DNA of 64,000 bases from Mesorhizobium onobrychidis (GTDB lineage: Bacteria > Pseudomonadota > Alphaproteobacteria > Rhizobiales > Rhizobiaceae), in NCBI RefSeq assembly GCF_024707545.1, contig NZ_CP062229.1, positions 2,709,501 through 2,773,500 of the forward strand. Reading direction: 5' to 3'. Below, piece after piece: positions 43,801-51,238 of the stretch (the first letter of the stretch is position 1; the number at the start of each line of letters is the position of its first letter). The notes below the pieces were generated by a model. That model saw only the letters and a list, made by a program, of their open reading frames with translations, did not search any database and was not told where the DNA came from. A program made the translations under genes and the position numbers.

Positions 43801-43980
43801 CGGTCCGTCCCAGAACAGATCGCAGAGCCGTTCACGCCGGTGCACCTGACCGGTGGCAATGAGATAGCCAAGAAGCGCGCGCGTTTTGCGGGAGGCGGGT
43901 AAAGCAAGGGCCTTCCCGTCGGCGCCGACAAGCTGGAGCTCGCCGAGCAGACGTACCCGGAGCGGGATAGGACGTTGCAT
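40894..43980 (-). CDS. Large BTAD-AAA-TPR transcriptional regulator
   Basis: The 1,028-residue protein has the plan of AfsR/SARP-like regulators. Residues 1-100 form a winged-helix-like domain (VRLLGELQLVGADGKALALPASRKTRALLGYL), and about 100-245 the bacterial transcriptional activation domain. An AAA/STAND ATPase follows with Walker A TGEPGIGKSHML near residue 302 and Walker B IALDDVQWID. The last 400 residues are TPR-like helical repeats. Such proteins act as ATP-dependent switches, often sensing a small molecule. It faces away from the giant-gene module, which ends 434 bases from its stop. Its target may be the DUF4242 gene or itself; no operator was recognised. Confidence 0.88.
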   Translation of the reverse strand: MQRPIPLRVRLLGELQLVGADGKALALPASRKTRALLGYLIATGQVHRRERLCDLFWDGPDDPRAELRWSLSKIRALLGDGSRARLVADRERVGIELGDALVDHAVVRSLAASSVAAATTEVLTETVALFGGEFLDGLDLPLCYRYQEWCIAEREAMSQLRFRVLAALIARLEDVPTDALPYAYAFVAADPLSEAGHAAVVRMLGKMGRTNDALAHYERAHRIFEAELGAPPGEELKAARQALRPSPIAGARAAPSGAARGTLDDAPRPAGSGPMVGRDAERTTIDRLVGMAADTSPDVILVTGEPGIGKSHMLGYFSERMAAAGGRAFSARAFEAETARSYGIWIDLLRSVQRERPRHGLPSLLGPLLPELGGGEGGVGDRTQLFDAIVDVLHGLAADEPLGIALDDVQWIDDASASLLHYVARRTEAATGLVIACAARSGEVEDNIAVSRVLRSLARDGRLTEIELDTLSAEHTAELVRRLDPALDAAQIIAASDGNPLFALELARAHLRGDPGPGRTVKALIEGQLAGLTDQVRETLVWAAAHGRTFTPEDLARLAPFDAAGLLMALGELERRGLVRPAGGDAYDFTHDLVRQVTYRSLSHPRRKLLHRHIARALRPAAERRGGDAAADLVHHAVLAEDDEMAARACIVAGERALRLFANAEAAGLAERGLRHVARLPEAPEKLVSRIALLKIRVLAATGPGLRSLPPIEEAIADATTAAEEQGLQAAAATGHYLLSILHQQAGQIEQAEASTLRAAEIGRNADRKIQAHQLANTARCLLELETEIARARELIAEAGDIAQSLGTELCELHWASGLLERWDGRQGQAAVYLARSLALARRSEDRWREYKCLTWLATLHFEMARYADMHARCEELRSVAARIGEETPFVDALQALTAIMTADDAADEALESALARLRAADDKSYLAYALNSAASFYCRAGRMEQVRLHASEALTAASKIRRHCEIAIAKALLSAAANSSSAPEIDDDCRAPIELEDFSARARAVLRHPAGPARSVPTAAPTPGLQT

Positions 43981-44099
43981 TCCTGGCCTGCCTGCTCTGC
44001 CTTCGAGATAATTCGACGCCGGTTTCCACGGGCGCTTCCACGATTGTCCGCAAGTTTAGCTGTGAACACGGTCTTGCGAAAGCCTTGAGGAGCCAGCCG

Positions 44100-44306
44100 A
44101 TGACAACGACAACGGCGACGAAACCATTCGATCCTGCCCAATACAAGGAGACGACCCACGACCAATGGCGGGCTGCCGCCGCCGCCAACCGCGAAGCCAC
44201 CATCAACAAAGCGATCGTAGCCTCGAATGTGGCGCCACACTGGTCGTCTTTCCCTAAGCATGGATACCGGGATGTCCGACTAGGGTGTCGAGGCTGGGGG
44301 GACTGA
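44100..44306 (+). pseudogene. Remnant of a class I SAM methyltransferase gene
   Basis: The ATG at 44100 opens TTTTATKPFDPAQYKETTHDQWRAAA, very like the N-termini of small SAM-dependent methyltransferases (FDPxQYKxTTRxQWxxAA). After about 27 residues the likeness ends and the frame runs on through unrelated sequence to a stop at 44306. The SAM-binding loop is missing, so this is only a gene start left by deletion. Confidence 0.55.
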
Positions 44307-44308
44307 AC

Positions 44309-44440
44309 ATGAGATTATTCGCATCCGCCATCGCATTGGCGATTGCAGAAGCTGCTGCCGTCGCTGAAAGCCGGCGGCTATGTCTTCGTGTTACGGCACA
44401 CCGACAGAAGTGCTCACAAGAAGCCATTGCAGCTGAAGTG
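44309..44440 (+). pseudogene. Frameshifted remnant of an exported histidine phosphatase gene
   Basis: The ATG at 44309 begins a signal-like stretch MRLFASAIALAI. From about 44346, one frame over, comes LLPSLKAGGYVFVLRHTD, the usual opening of phosphoglycerate-mutase-like phosphatases with the catalytic RH. The two parts are out of frame by one base and the rest of the gene is missing. Confidence 0.5.
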
Positions 44441-44476
44441 TAGTGGGAACATGCATCGGGAGTAGAGGAAACCGCC

Positions 44477-45415
44477 ATGCCCGCAAAAATTGCCGTCGTT
44501 CAGAAGCCGCCGGTCTTTCTCGATCGCGAGGCGACCATCGCCAGAGCCGTCGAGGCGATCGACGAAGCCGCCGATGCCGGCGCCACCCTGGTGATCTTCC
44601 CTGAAGCCTGGATACCCGGATATCCGACGTGGGTCTGGCGGCTGAAGCCCGGCACGGATATGGCGTTGTCAAGCGAGCTTCACGCCAGGTTGCGCAGCAA
44701 CGCCGTCGATATCGAGCGAGATGATCTTGAGCCTCTGCAGCAGGCCGCCAGCCAGCGTGCGGTGACGATTGTCGTCGGCCTGAACGAGATCGATAGTCGT
44801 TTCTCGGGCACAACGCTGTTTAACACCGTGGTCGTGATTGGACCGGATGGCACGCTCCAAAACCGACATCGCAAGTTGATGCCGACCAACCCCGAGCGCA
44901 TGGTCTGGGGGACGGGCGACGCGAGCGGCCTCCGAGTTGTCGACACGCCGGTCGGCCGCCTGGGGTGCCTGATCTGCTGGGAAAGCTATATGCCGCTGGC
45001 GCGCTACGCTCTCTACGCCCAGAACATCGACATTCTCGTCAATCCGACGTGGGACAATGGTGAACTCTGCCTCGCCACATTGCGCCACATCGCCCGCGAG
45101 GGCGGATGCTGGGTCATCGGAACCGCGACGGCAATGCAGGGCAGCGATCTGCCGGCCGACTTTCCCGATCGCGATCGACTGTTCAAGGCCGAAGAGTGGA
45201 TCAACGACGGCGACGCCGTCGTCGTGAAGCCGGGCGGCGCAATCGCGGCCGGACCGCTGAACCGCGACAAGGGAATCCTGTTCGCCGAAATTGATCGGGA
45301 GGCGGTCGGCCGCGCCCGGCGGTCGCTCGACGTCGCCGGGCACTATTCCCGGCCGGATATTTTCTCGCTGTCGATCAGCCGGAAACCGCTTACACCCGTC
45401 GCGTTCACCGACTGA
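44477..45415 (+). CDS. Nitrilase-family hydrolase
   Basis: The 312-residue protein has the Glu-Lys-Cys triad of the carbon-nitrogen hydrolase family: glutamate in VIFPEAW, lysine in HRKLMPT, and cysteine in GCLICWESYMPL. The context CWE and the length place it with nitrilases and cyanide hydratases (branch 1), which turn nitriles into acids and ammonia, rather than with amidases. No aldoxime dehydratase or transporter is beside it. It is preceded by two gene remnants and a purine-rich ribosome site. The natural nitrile is unknown. Confidence 0.88.
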   Translation: MPAKIAVVQKPPVFLDREATIARAVEAIDEAADAGATLVIFPEAWIPGYPTWVWRLKPGTDMALSSELHARLRSNAVDIERDDLEPLQQAASQRAVTIVVGLNEIDSRFSGTTLFNTVVVIGPDGTLQNRHRKLMPTNPERMVWGTGDASGLRVVDTPVGRLGCLICWESYMPLARYALYAQNIDILVNPTWDNGELCLATLRHIAREGGCWVIGTATAMQGSDLPADFPDRDRLFKAEEWINDGDAVVVKPGGAIAAGPLNRDKGILFAEIDREAVGRARRSLDVAGHYSRPDIFSLSISRKPLTPVAFTD

Positions 45416-45537
45416 GCCGGCTGACGACCGCGCCGGCGGTGGGCGGAAGCCGGGAGCCGGAATGTCGTGGAGCGCGTCCCATGACGCCGTCCAGTTAGCC
45501 GGGCCGCATGACGCTTCGCTCGTCTGCCCTACCTGGC

Positions 45538-46122
45538 TCAACGCGGTCGCCGCAGCATCGGGACGAGCGTCGGCGATGAACCGATCTGGATCGCGCCGAG
45601 CGGTTCGAAGCCGTGGCGCCGGTAGAACGGAATGTTGCGCGGGTTCGAGGATTCCAGATAGGCGGGCGCGTGATCGCGATCGCACTGCGCGAGCGCGTAC
45701 GCCATCAAGGCATTGCCGTGACCTTCGCCCTGATGCGCCGGGTCGACGCCGATCACGGGCAAGTACCAATGCGGTTCGGTCGGATGGTACTTGGCCATCT
45801 GCTCGAATATAGCGGCGACTTCAGGGGCAAGAGAGGGCGCAACCGTGCTCTCGACAAGCGCACCAAGCCCTTCCTCGTCGGGATGCACACCGGGCGACAG
45901 CCACAGCGCCGTCCCGACATAGCCATCGGTGCAAAAGGCGCTTCCGTTTGAGAATGCCCTGGCCCCGAACGCGCGGACCAGTCGCGGCATGGCCGCAAGG
46001 TACTGGTGTGCATGCGGCCAGGTCCATCGCGCCATGGGATCCTCTGCAAACGCCAGCACGATTGTTCCGACCGCCGGATCTTCATCGGCCGCGGCCATAA
46101 CTCTCACTGTCGGCGATTTCAT
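45538..46122 (-). CDS. GNAT-family N-acetyltransferase
   Basis: About 194 residues. The acetyl-CoA-binding motif A is in LPVIGVDPAHQGEGHGNALMAYAL, followed by YLESSNPRNIPFYRRHGFEPLG, which closes the fold. The substrate is unknown. The ATG at 46122 is chosen because GGAGGG stands just upstream; the longer frame to 46416 has no family likeness in the added part. Confidence 0.85.
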   Translation of the reverse strand: MKSPTVRVMAAADEDPAVGTIVLAFAEDPMARWTWPHAHQYLAAMPRLVRAFGARAFSNGSAFCTDGYVGTALWLSPGVHPDEEGLGALVESTVAPSLAPEVAAIFEQMAKYHPTEPHWYLPVIGVDPAHQGEGHGNALMAYALAQCDRDHAPAYLESSNPRNIPFYRRHGFEPLGAIQIGSSPTLVPMLRRPR

Positions 46123-46336
46123 GCTGCCCTCCAAGTGACGCAGGTGGTTCGACGAGGCGCCCGCGCCCTCAACGGGCGCCGCAACAAGCGGGCAGGAGTC
46201 CGTGATCAGGCAGTCCATCGGAAACCCGCCCCACATCTGGCTACCATGTTTCGCCGCCGGCGTTAAGTTTATCTCCTGACGCAACAAGTTGTTTCGAGAA
46301 ACGGAAAGGAAACCCCCGAGGAAGGAGACAGGAGCG

Positions 46337-47056
46337 ATGACGAAACACAAGACCGGAACACGCGAGGAATGGCTCCGAGCGCGGCTCGCACTGCTCGAGG
46401 CGGAGAAACGGCTCATGCGGCAGAGCGACGAACTGGCGCGACAGCGACAGGAACTGCCGTGGGTTCGGATCGATAAGGAGTATCTATTGGAGACCGAGGA
46501 GGGAAGCGCCTCGCTCGCCGACCTTTTCCAGGGGCGCTCGCAACTCTTCGTCTATCATTTCATGTTCGGCTACGGATACCGCCTCACCGATGAGCGCCAA
46601 GGATGCACCGGATGCTCGTTGATCGCCGATCACTTCGACTGCGTCATCCCCCACTTGAACGGCCGCGACATTACACTCGTTTGCGAATCGATCGCCCCGT
46701 TGCAGGAGATCCAGGATTACAAGCAGCAAATGGGCTGGCGCTTCCCGTGGGTTTCGTCGCTCGGGAGCGATTTCAAATACGACTTCGGCGCCGCCTTCAC
46801 CGAAGAGCAGCAGAGAGACGGCGCCGACTACAACTATCAGCATGTCGACAGGGCCGAGCCGCAGAAGGAGGGAATGAGCGTCTTCGCGCTCCAGGACGGT
46901 GCCGTCTACCACACCTACTCGACCTATGCCCGTGGCACCGAGGTGTTTATGGGGGTCTACCGTTTCCTCGACTTGGCTCCGTGGGGAAGGAACGAGAACG
47001 GGCTCGAATTCCCCCAGGCGTGGTGGCGCCGCCATGACGAGTACGGCAATCGCTGA
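46337..47056 (+). CDS. DUF899 thioredoxin-like protein
   Basis: The protein is about 239 residues. DUF899 members have a thioredoxin-like fold; here FVYHFMFGYGYRLTDERQGCTGCSLIADHFD carries the C-x2-C pair at the expected place. KHKTGTREEWLRARLALLEAEK at the start is also typical. The role is unknown, possibly redox. The ATG at 46337 has AGGAG upstream, preferred over 46289. It is divergent from the GNAT gene. Confidence 0.85.
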   Translation: MTKHKTGTREEWLRARLALLEAEKRLMRQSDELARQRQELPWVRIDKEYLLETEEGSASLADLFQGRSQLFVYHFMFGYGYRLTDERQGCTGCSLIADHFDCVIPHLNGRDITLVCESIAPLQEIQDYKQQMGWRFPWVSSLGSDFKYDFGAAFTEEQQRDGADYNYQHVDRAEPQKEGMSVFALQDGAVYHTYSTYARGTEVFMGVYRFLDLAPWGRNENGLEFPQAWWRRHDEYGNR

Positions 47057-47083
47057 GCGGTGAGTGTCATGGGCACAACCGCG

Positions 47084-47103
47084 AATTACGGTGACAGTGC
47101 ACT
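47084..47103 (+). repeat. 20-bp motif, copy 2 of an inverted pair
   Basis: AATTACGGTGACAGTGCACT is the exact inverse of the copy at 21523-21542. It lies 27 bases past the DUF899 stop in a non-coding gap that ends at the convergent GFA gene. Confidence 0.6.
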
Positions 47104-47201
47104 ATTTTCCTTTCTGCCTGCCGTGCCATCGATCCGTAATGCCGACGTGGGCGCAGATCCGCCTCCTGAAGATAGTGCGCGTCCGCCCTGCCGCCGGCCG
47201 G

Positions 47202-47618
47202 TTAGCCTGGCGGCATCTTCTCGAACGTCTTCAGCGCGGTATCCATCTTGTCCCAAGGGAGAGCCCGGATACCGTAGGTGACAACGGTCGGATTGAACCG
47301 GCCCGGATCGTCGAGACTTCCGGCATAGACCGCGATCGGCTCCGGCATGGCGGCGAATGTCAGGTAGACCGGCGTTCCGCAGACCGGGCAGAACGAATGG
47401 ATGTTATCGTTGCCGCTGTCACCCGCAATGCGCCAGTCCGTCGCCGTGCCGGTGATCGTCACGTCTGCCCGCGACGCAAACGTCAGATAGGATTGGTGAC
47501 CGGTGCCGCTTCTTTTCTGGCAATCGCGGCATTGGCAGTGGTTCTCGAAGATCGGGGCTGCCTTTGCCTCGTAGCGGACCGCGCCGCACGCGCATCCGCC
47601 GGTGTAGAGAGTGCTCAT
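47202..47618 (-). CDS. GFA-family zinc-binding protein
   Basis: The 138-residue protein has the cysteine pattern of the GFA family (glutathione-dependent formaldehyde-activating enzyme fold): CACGAVRY, HCQCRDCQKRSG and FCPVCGTPV. These cysteines bind structural and labile zinc. A true formaldehyde:glutathione role is doubtful for most members, though it would suit the methanol-oxidation genes to the right. It is followed on the same strand by nothing and preceded by the AHSA1 gene 24 bases upstream. Confidence 0.85.
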   Translation of the reverse strand: MSTLYTGGCACGAVRYEAKAAPIFENHCQCRDCQKRSGTGHQSYLTFASRADVTITGTATDWRIAGDSGNDNIHSFCPVCGTPVYLTFAAMPEPIAVYAGSLDDPGRFNPTVVTYGIRALPWDKMDTALKTFEKMPPG

Positions 47619-47642
47619 CTGCTCGGCTCCTAGTTCCCGGGT

Positions 47643-48119
47643 TCAGGCCGCTAGGTCGGACGCGCGCGGCTTGGCGAAGACATCGATCGCCTGACCCGTT
47701 TCGAGGAAGGATTTCAGGCTGGAGAGGACGATCGGCCAACCGCGCTTGATGCCGTTCGCCATCCCGCTGCCGGATTCGAGTTCGTCATGGGTGACGGTCA
47801 GCCGGACCATGGCCTCGTATTCCTCGAGCTCGAAGGTTACCCGGCTGTAGCTCGCCGGATCGGACGCCTGCGAAGCGTTTGCCCAGGTGATGACGAGACG
47901 GGTCGGCGGGGAGACCTCGACGACCTTGCCGACGAGTTCGACGGTCCGTTCATCATTGGCGCGGATATGCTCCCAGCTCGAGCCGGGCTTCCAGTCGGAG
48001 ACGTTCTCGTGGCCCCAGTAGCGCCGTGCGAGGTCTGGTTTGGTGATGGCCTCGAACACCTTTCCCGGTGTCGAGACGATATAGGTCGTGTAGATAAAGC
48101 TGATCGTTTCCTTGGTCAT
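47643..48119 (-). CDS. AHSA1/SRPBCC-domain protein
   Basis: The 158-residue protein has the START-like SRPBCC fold in its AHSA1 form: YIVSTPGKVFEAITKPDLARRYWGHENVSDWKPGSSWE, then VVEVSPPTRLVITW and VTFELEEYEAMVRLTVTHD. Such proteins bind hydrophobic ligands and are often paired with an ArsR regulator, absent here. The ATG at 48119 has AAGGAG upstream. The function is unknown. Confidence 0.85.
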   Translation of the reverse strand: MTKETISFIYTTYIVSTPGKVFEAITKPDLARRYWGHENVSDWKPGSSWEHIRANDERTVELVGKVVEVSPPTRLVITWANASQASDPASYSRVTFELEEYEAMVRLTVTHDELESGSGMANGIKRGWPIVLSSLKSFLETGQAIDVFAKPRASDLAA

Positions 48120-48225
48120 TGCTACGCTCCTTGTTGTTTCGCGAGCATAGGTAGATGGGGAAACCGGACCCGTGTGAGTGACAATCGTGTCGCGAATGGC
48201 TTCTGATATGACAAAAGGTTGACGC

Positions 48226-49059
48226 ATGACGCGCTGGCAGCTTGCTCATGGACGGCATCTCGATCTTGGAGCGCAATCGTTGCTGATGGGGATTTTGAAC
48301 GTTACGCCGGACAGTTTTTCCGACGGCGGAGAATTCGATCGGCCGGAGCGGGCGCTCCAGCAGGCGCGGCGCATGATCGGCGAGGGCGCGGCGATCATCG
48401 ATGTCGGCGGCGAGTCCACCCGGCCCGGCGCCGGCGCCGTTTCGGCGCGCGAGGAACAAGCGCGCATCCTGCCGCTGATCGAGGCGCTGTCGTCCGACGG
48501 CGGCAGCCTGGTTTCGGTCGACACCTATCGGGCCGAGACGGCGCGTCTGGCGGTCGCGGCGGGCGCACATATCGTCAACGACGTGCATGGCCTGCAGCGC
48601 GAACCCGACATCGCCCACGTCGCGGCGGAAACCGGCGCCGGTCTCGTCATCATGCACACCGGGCGCGGCCGCGAAAAACTGGCGGATGTGATCGCCGACC
48701 AGTTCCTGTTCCTGAACAGATCGCTGGAGATCGCGCGCGACGCCGGAATCCCGGACGACCGGATCGTGCTGGACCCGGGCTTCGCCTTCGCCAAGGACGG
48801 AGAGGAAAACCTTGAGCTCATGGCTCGCTTCGGTGAATTGCGCGCGCTCGGTTTTCCATTGCTGGTCGGCACCTCACGCAAGCGTCTTGCCCGTCACCTG
48901 GTCGGCGGAACTGACGAGGGGCGGGACGTCGGCACAGCGGCGACAAGCGTCATCTTGCGGTTGAAGGGCGCTTCGATCTTCCGTGTGCACAGTGTCGCGG
49001 TCAATCGCGATGCACTGGCTTTCGCCGACGCGGTGCGCGAGCGCGAGACCGTGGAATAG
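48226..49059 (+). CDS. folP: Dihydropteroate synthase
   Basis: The 277-residue TIM barrel carries both DHPS signatures: MGILNVTPDSFSDGGEF and the pterin loop DVGGESTRPGA, with the sulfonamide-region motif GTSRKRLARHL near the end. It joins p-aminobenzoate to dihydropterin pyrophosphate in folate synthesis. folB and folK, its usual partners in rhizobia, are not next to it; the neighbours are AHSA1 and the convergent pqqE (nine bases away). It could be a second copy or a lone one. Confidence 0.93.
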   Translation: MTRWQLAHGRHLDLGAQSLLMGILNVTPDSFSDGGEFDRPERALQQARRMIGEGAAIIDVGGESTRPGAGAVSAREEQARILPLIEALSSDGGSLVSVDTYRAETARLAVAAGAHIVNDVHGLQREPDIAHVAAETGAGLVIMHTGRGREKLADVIADQFLFLNRSLEIARDAGIPDDRIVLDPGFAFAKDGEENLELMARFGELRALGFPLLVGTSRKRLARHLVGGTDEGRDVGTAATSVILRLKGASIFRVHSVAVNRDALAFADAVRERETVE

Positions 49060-49068
49060 AAGAGCGGG

Positions 49069-50190
49069 TCAGGCGGGCTCGGTGACGACGCCGATCCGCC
49101 GGTAGACGAATGGTTCGTCCTTTGAAGGAACTGCCGCAGCACGCTGGGCTTCGTCGATCAGCATTGCCATGCGCGCATGGATCGGCGATTTCGCGCAAGC
49201 CGGGTCCGTGGCGGCAGCATCGCCAGCGATCGCCATCGCCTGGCAGCGGCAGCCGCCCCAGTCGATCTCACGCCGTTCGCAACTGCGACAGGGCTGCTGC
49301 ATCCAGTCGGTGCCGCGAAAGGCGTTGAATGCCGGCGAATCCGTCCAGATCTCGGCCAGGCTGCGCGGTCCGAAACGCTCAAAGCTGAGCGACGGGATGG
49401 TCTGTGCGGCATGGCATGGCAGCACGGTGCCGTCCGGCGTCACCATGAACGCGTCGCGCGCCCAGCCGCCCATGCACGGCTTGGGATAGATAGCGAAGTA
49501 ATCCGGCGGGACGAAATCGATGTTCATGATGCCGGTGAGCCGTTCGCGCGCCGCCGCGACGATCTCCGCCTGCCGGTCGACCGCAGCACGCTCGGGCATC
49601 AGTTGATCGCGATTGGTCAGCGCCCAGCCGGCGTACTGCACGTTGGCGATCTCGAGCCGCTCCGCGCCCAGCGAGAGTGCCAGATCGATGAATTCCGGCA
49701 CCTCCTCGATGTTGTGGCGATGGATCGGCGCGTTGATGGTAAGCGGCAGGCCCGCCGCGCAAGCGCGGCGTGCCGTCTCCAGCTTCTTTTCGTGGCCGCC
49801 TTTGTGGTTGCCGATACGGTCGGTGGTCGCCGGACGTGCGCCTTGAAAGCTCAGCTGCAGATGGTCGAGCCCGGCTTCGGCAAACGCTTCGATGCGGCCT
49901 TCGGCAATGCCGACGCCGGCCGTGATCAGGTTGGTGTAGACGCCGCGCGCCGAAAGCCCGGCGATCAATTGCTCGAGGTCGCGGCGCAGCGTCGGTTCGC
50001 CGCCGGACAGATGCACCTGGAGAACGCCGAGATCGGCAGCCTGCGAGAACAAGTCGAGCCAGGTCTGTGTATCGAGTTCGCGATTGGCCTTCAGCAATTC
50101 GAGCGGATTGGAGCAATAAGGGCATTGCAGCGGGCAGCGATGCGTCAGTTCCGCCAGCATGCCGATCGGAGGAAGAAGGGGCTCGCTCAT
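49069..50190 (-). CDS. pqqE: PqqA peptide cyclase (radical SAM)
   Basis: The 373-residue protein has the radical-SAM cluster motif C-x3-C-x2-C in ELTHRCPLQCPYCSNP and a C-terminal SPASM-like cysteine set (CMGGWARD, CRSCERREIDWGGCRCQA). PqqE forms the carbon-carbon bond between the glutamate and tyrosine of PqqA, held by PqqD. The ATG at 50190 overlaps the pqqD stop as ATGA. It is the last pqq gene here. Confidence 0.95.
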   Translation of the reverse strand: MSEPLLPPIGMLAELTHRCPLQCPYCSNPLELLKANRELDTQTWLDLFSQAADLGVLQVHLSGGEPTLRRDLEQLIAGLSARGVYTNLITAGVGIAEGRIEAFAEAGLDHLQLSFQGARPATTDRIGNHKGGHEKKLETARRACAAGLPLTINAPIHRHNIEEVPEFIDLALSLGAERLEIANVQYAGWALTNRDQLMPERAAVDRQAEIVAAARERLTGIMNIDFVPPDYFAIYPKPCMGGWARDAFMVTPDGTVLPCHAAQTIPSLSFERFGPRSLAEIWTDSPAFNAFRGTDWMQQPCRSCERREIDWGGCRCQAMAIAGDAAATDPACAKSPIHARMAMLIDEAQRAAAVPSKDEPFVYRRIGVVTEPA

Positions 50191-50483
50191 AGCTTCACCA
50201 GCAGCTTGTCCGACCATTCCTGCAGGAAGGCGACGACGTCGGCGGCCACGGCCTCCTGTTCGGCGTCATAATCCGCGGCAAGGTCGGCAATGATGTGGCC
50301 GACCGTGGACCGTCCATCGCAGCGGCGCAATATATCGAGGCTGATATCGTTCGGCCAAAAAACCTTTTCGGGCGAAAGCACGGCGAACGCCTGCCGCACG
50401 GGGTCATATTGTATGCGCACGTGCTTCGGCAGCGAAGGCACCGATCGTGACGACACCAAAGCTCTTTCGCGCAGCGCCATCAT
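50187..50483 (-). CDS. pqqD: PQQ biosynthesis peptide chaperone
   Basis: The 98-residue product, with PKHVRIQYDPVRQAFAVLSPEKVFWPNDISLDILRRCDG, is a RiPP-recognition element that presents PqqA to PqqE. It overlaps both pqqC and pqqE by ATGA. A longer frame upstream lies inside pqqC and is rejected. Confidence 0.93.
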   Translation of the reverse strand: MMALRERALVSSRSVPSLPKHVRIQYDPVRQAFAVLSPEKVFWPNDISLDILRRCDGRSTVGHIIADLAADYDAEQEAVAADVVAFLQEWSDKLLVKL

Positions 50484-51238
50484 AGGGCTGCCTCCGGACG
50501 GAACGCGCCGGGCGGGATGTTTCCCGGCTCGGCATAAGCGTGTTGAAGCGCGTCGAGCATGGCCCACAGTATATCGCATTTGAACACCAGCGCATCGATC
50601 GCCTGCTGCTGGCGTTCCGCCGTGTCGGCATGGCCGAGCACGTAGGCGAGGGCGAAGTCGGCGTCGCGCGAGGCCTGTTCGGGCCGTCGGCTGAAATAGG
50701 CCAGCGTATCCTCGGTGATGTAATCGTATTTGGCCAGCATGGCCGGGACCCGCTCGCCGATGATGAGCGGCGAGAACATCTCGGTCAGCGACGATGCGAC
50801 CGCCTCGAACAGCGTCCGGTTCGTGCAAAAGGAGAGGTAAGCGCCGACCGCGAAACGTGTCGCCGGCAGCGCCAGCCTTTCGCTCTTCACGTCATCGGGA
50901 TCGAGGCCGAGCGAGGTCGCCAGATGCAGCCAGCGCGCAATACCGCCGCTCCAGCCGTCCTCGCCGTCATGGTCCTCGATGCGTTTGCGCCAGGCGGCGC
51001 GAAACGCCGGGTCCTCGGCATGTGCGAGGATCATGGCATCCTTGCGCGGGATGACAGCCTGGTAGCAATAGCGGTTCAGCGCCCAGGCCTGCATCTCGGT
51101 CCGCGACAGCGCACCGCTGGTCATCCTGTGATGGAAAGGATGGCGGTTGTGATAGCGCTCGGCACCGACCTGACGCAGCACGGTTTCGAGCTCGCTGGAG
51201 GACAGGCCGTTCCTGGCCGCGTCGTGGAAATCACTCAA
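50480..51238 (-). CDS. pqqC: Pyrroloquinoline-quinone synthase
   Basis: The 252-residue helical protein has RYHNRHPFHHRMTSGAL and WALNRYCYQAVIPRKDAMI, hallmarks of PqqC, with the histidines and arginines that bind the last intermediate. It carries out the final cofactor-free oxidation and ring closure to PQQ. It overlaps pqqB and pqqD. Confidence 0.96.
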   Translation of the reverse strand: MSDFHDAARNGLSSSELETVLRQVGAERYHNRHPFHHRMTSGALSRTEMQAWALNRYCYQAVIPRKDAMILAHAEDPAFRAAWRKRIEDHDGEDGWSGGIARWLHLATSLGLDPDDVKSERLALPATRFAVGAYLSFCTNRTLFEAVASSLTEMFSPLIIGERVPAMLAKYDYITEDTLAYFSRRPEQASRDADFALAYVLGHADTAERQQQAIDALVFKCDILWAMLDALQHAYAEPGNIPPGAFRPEAAL

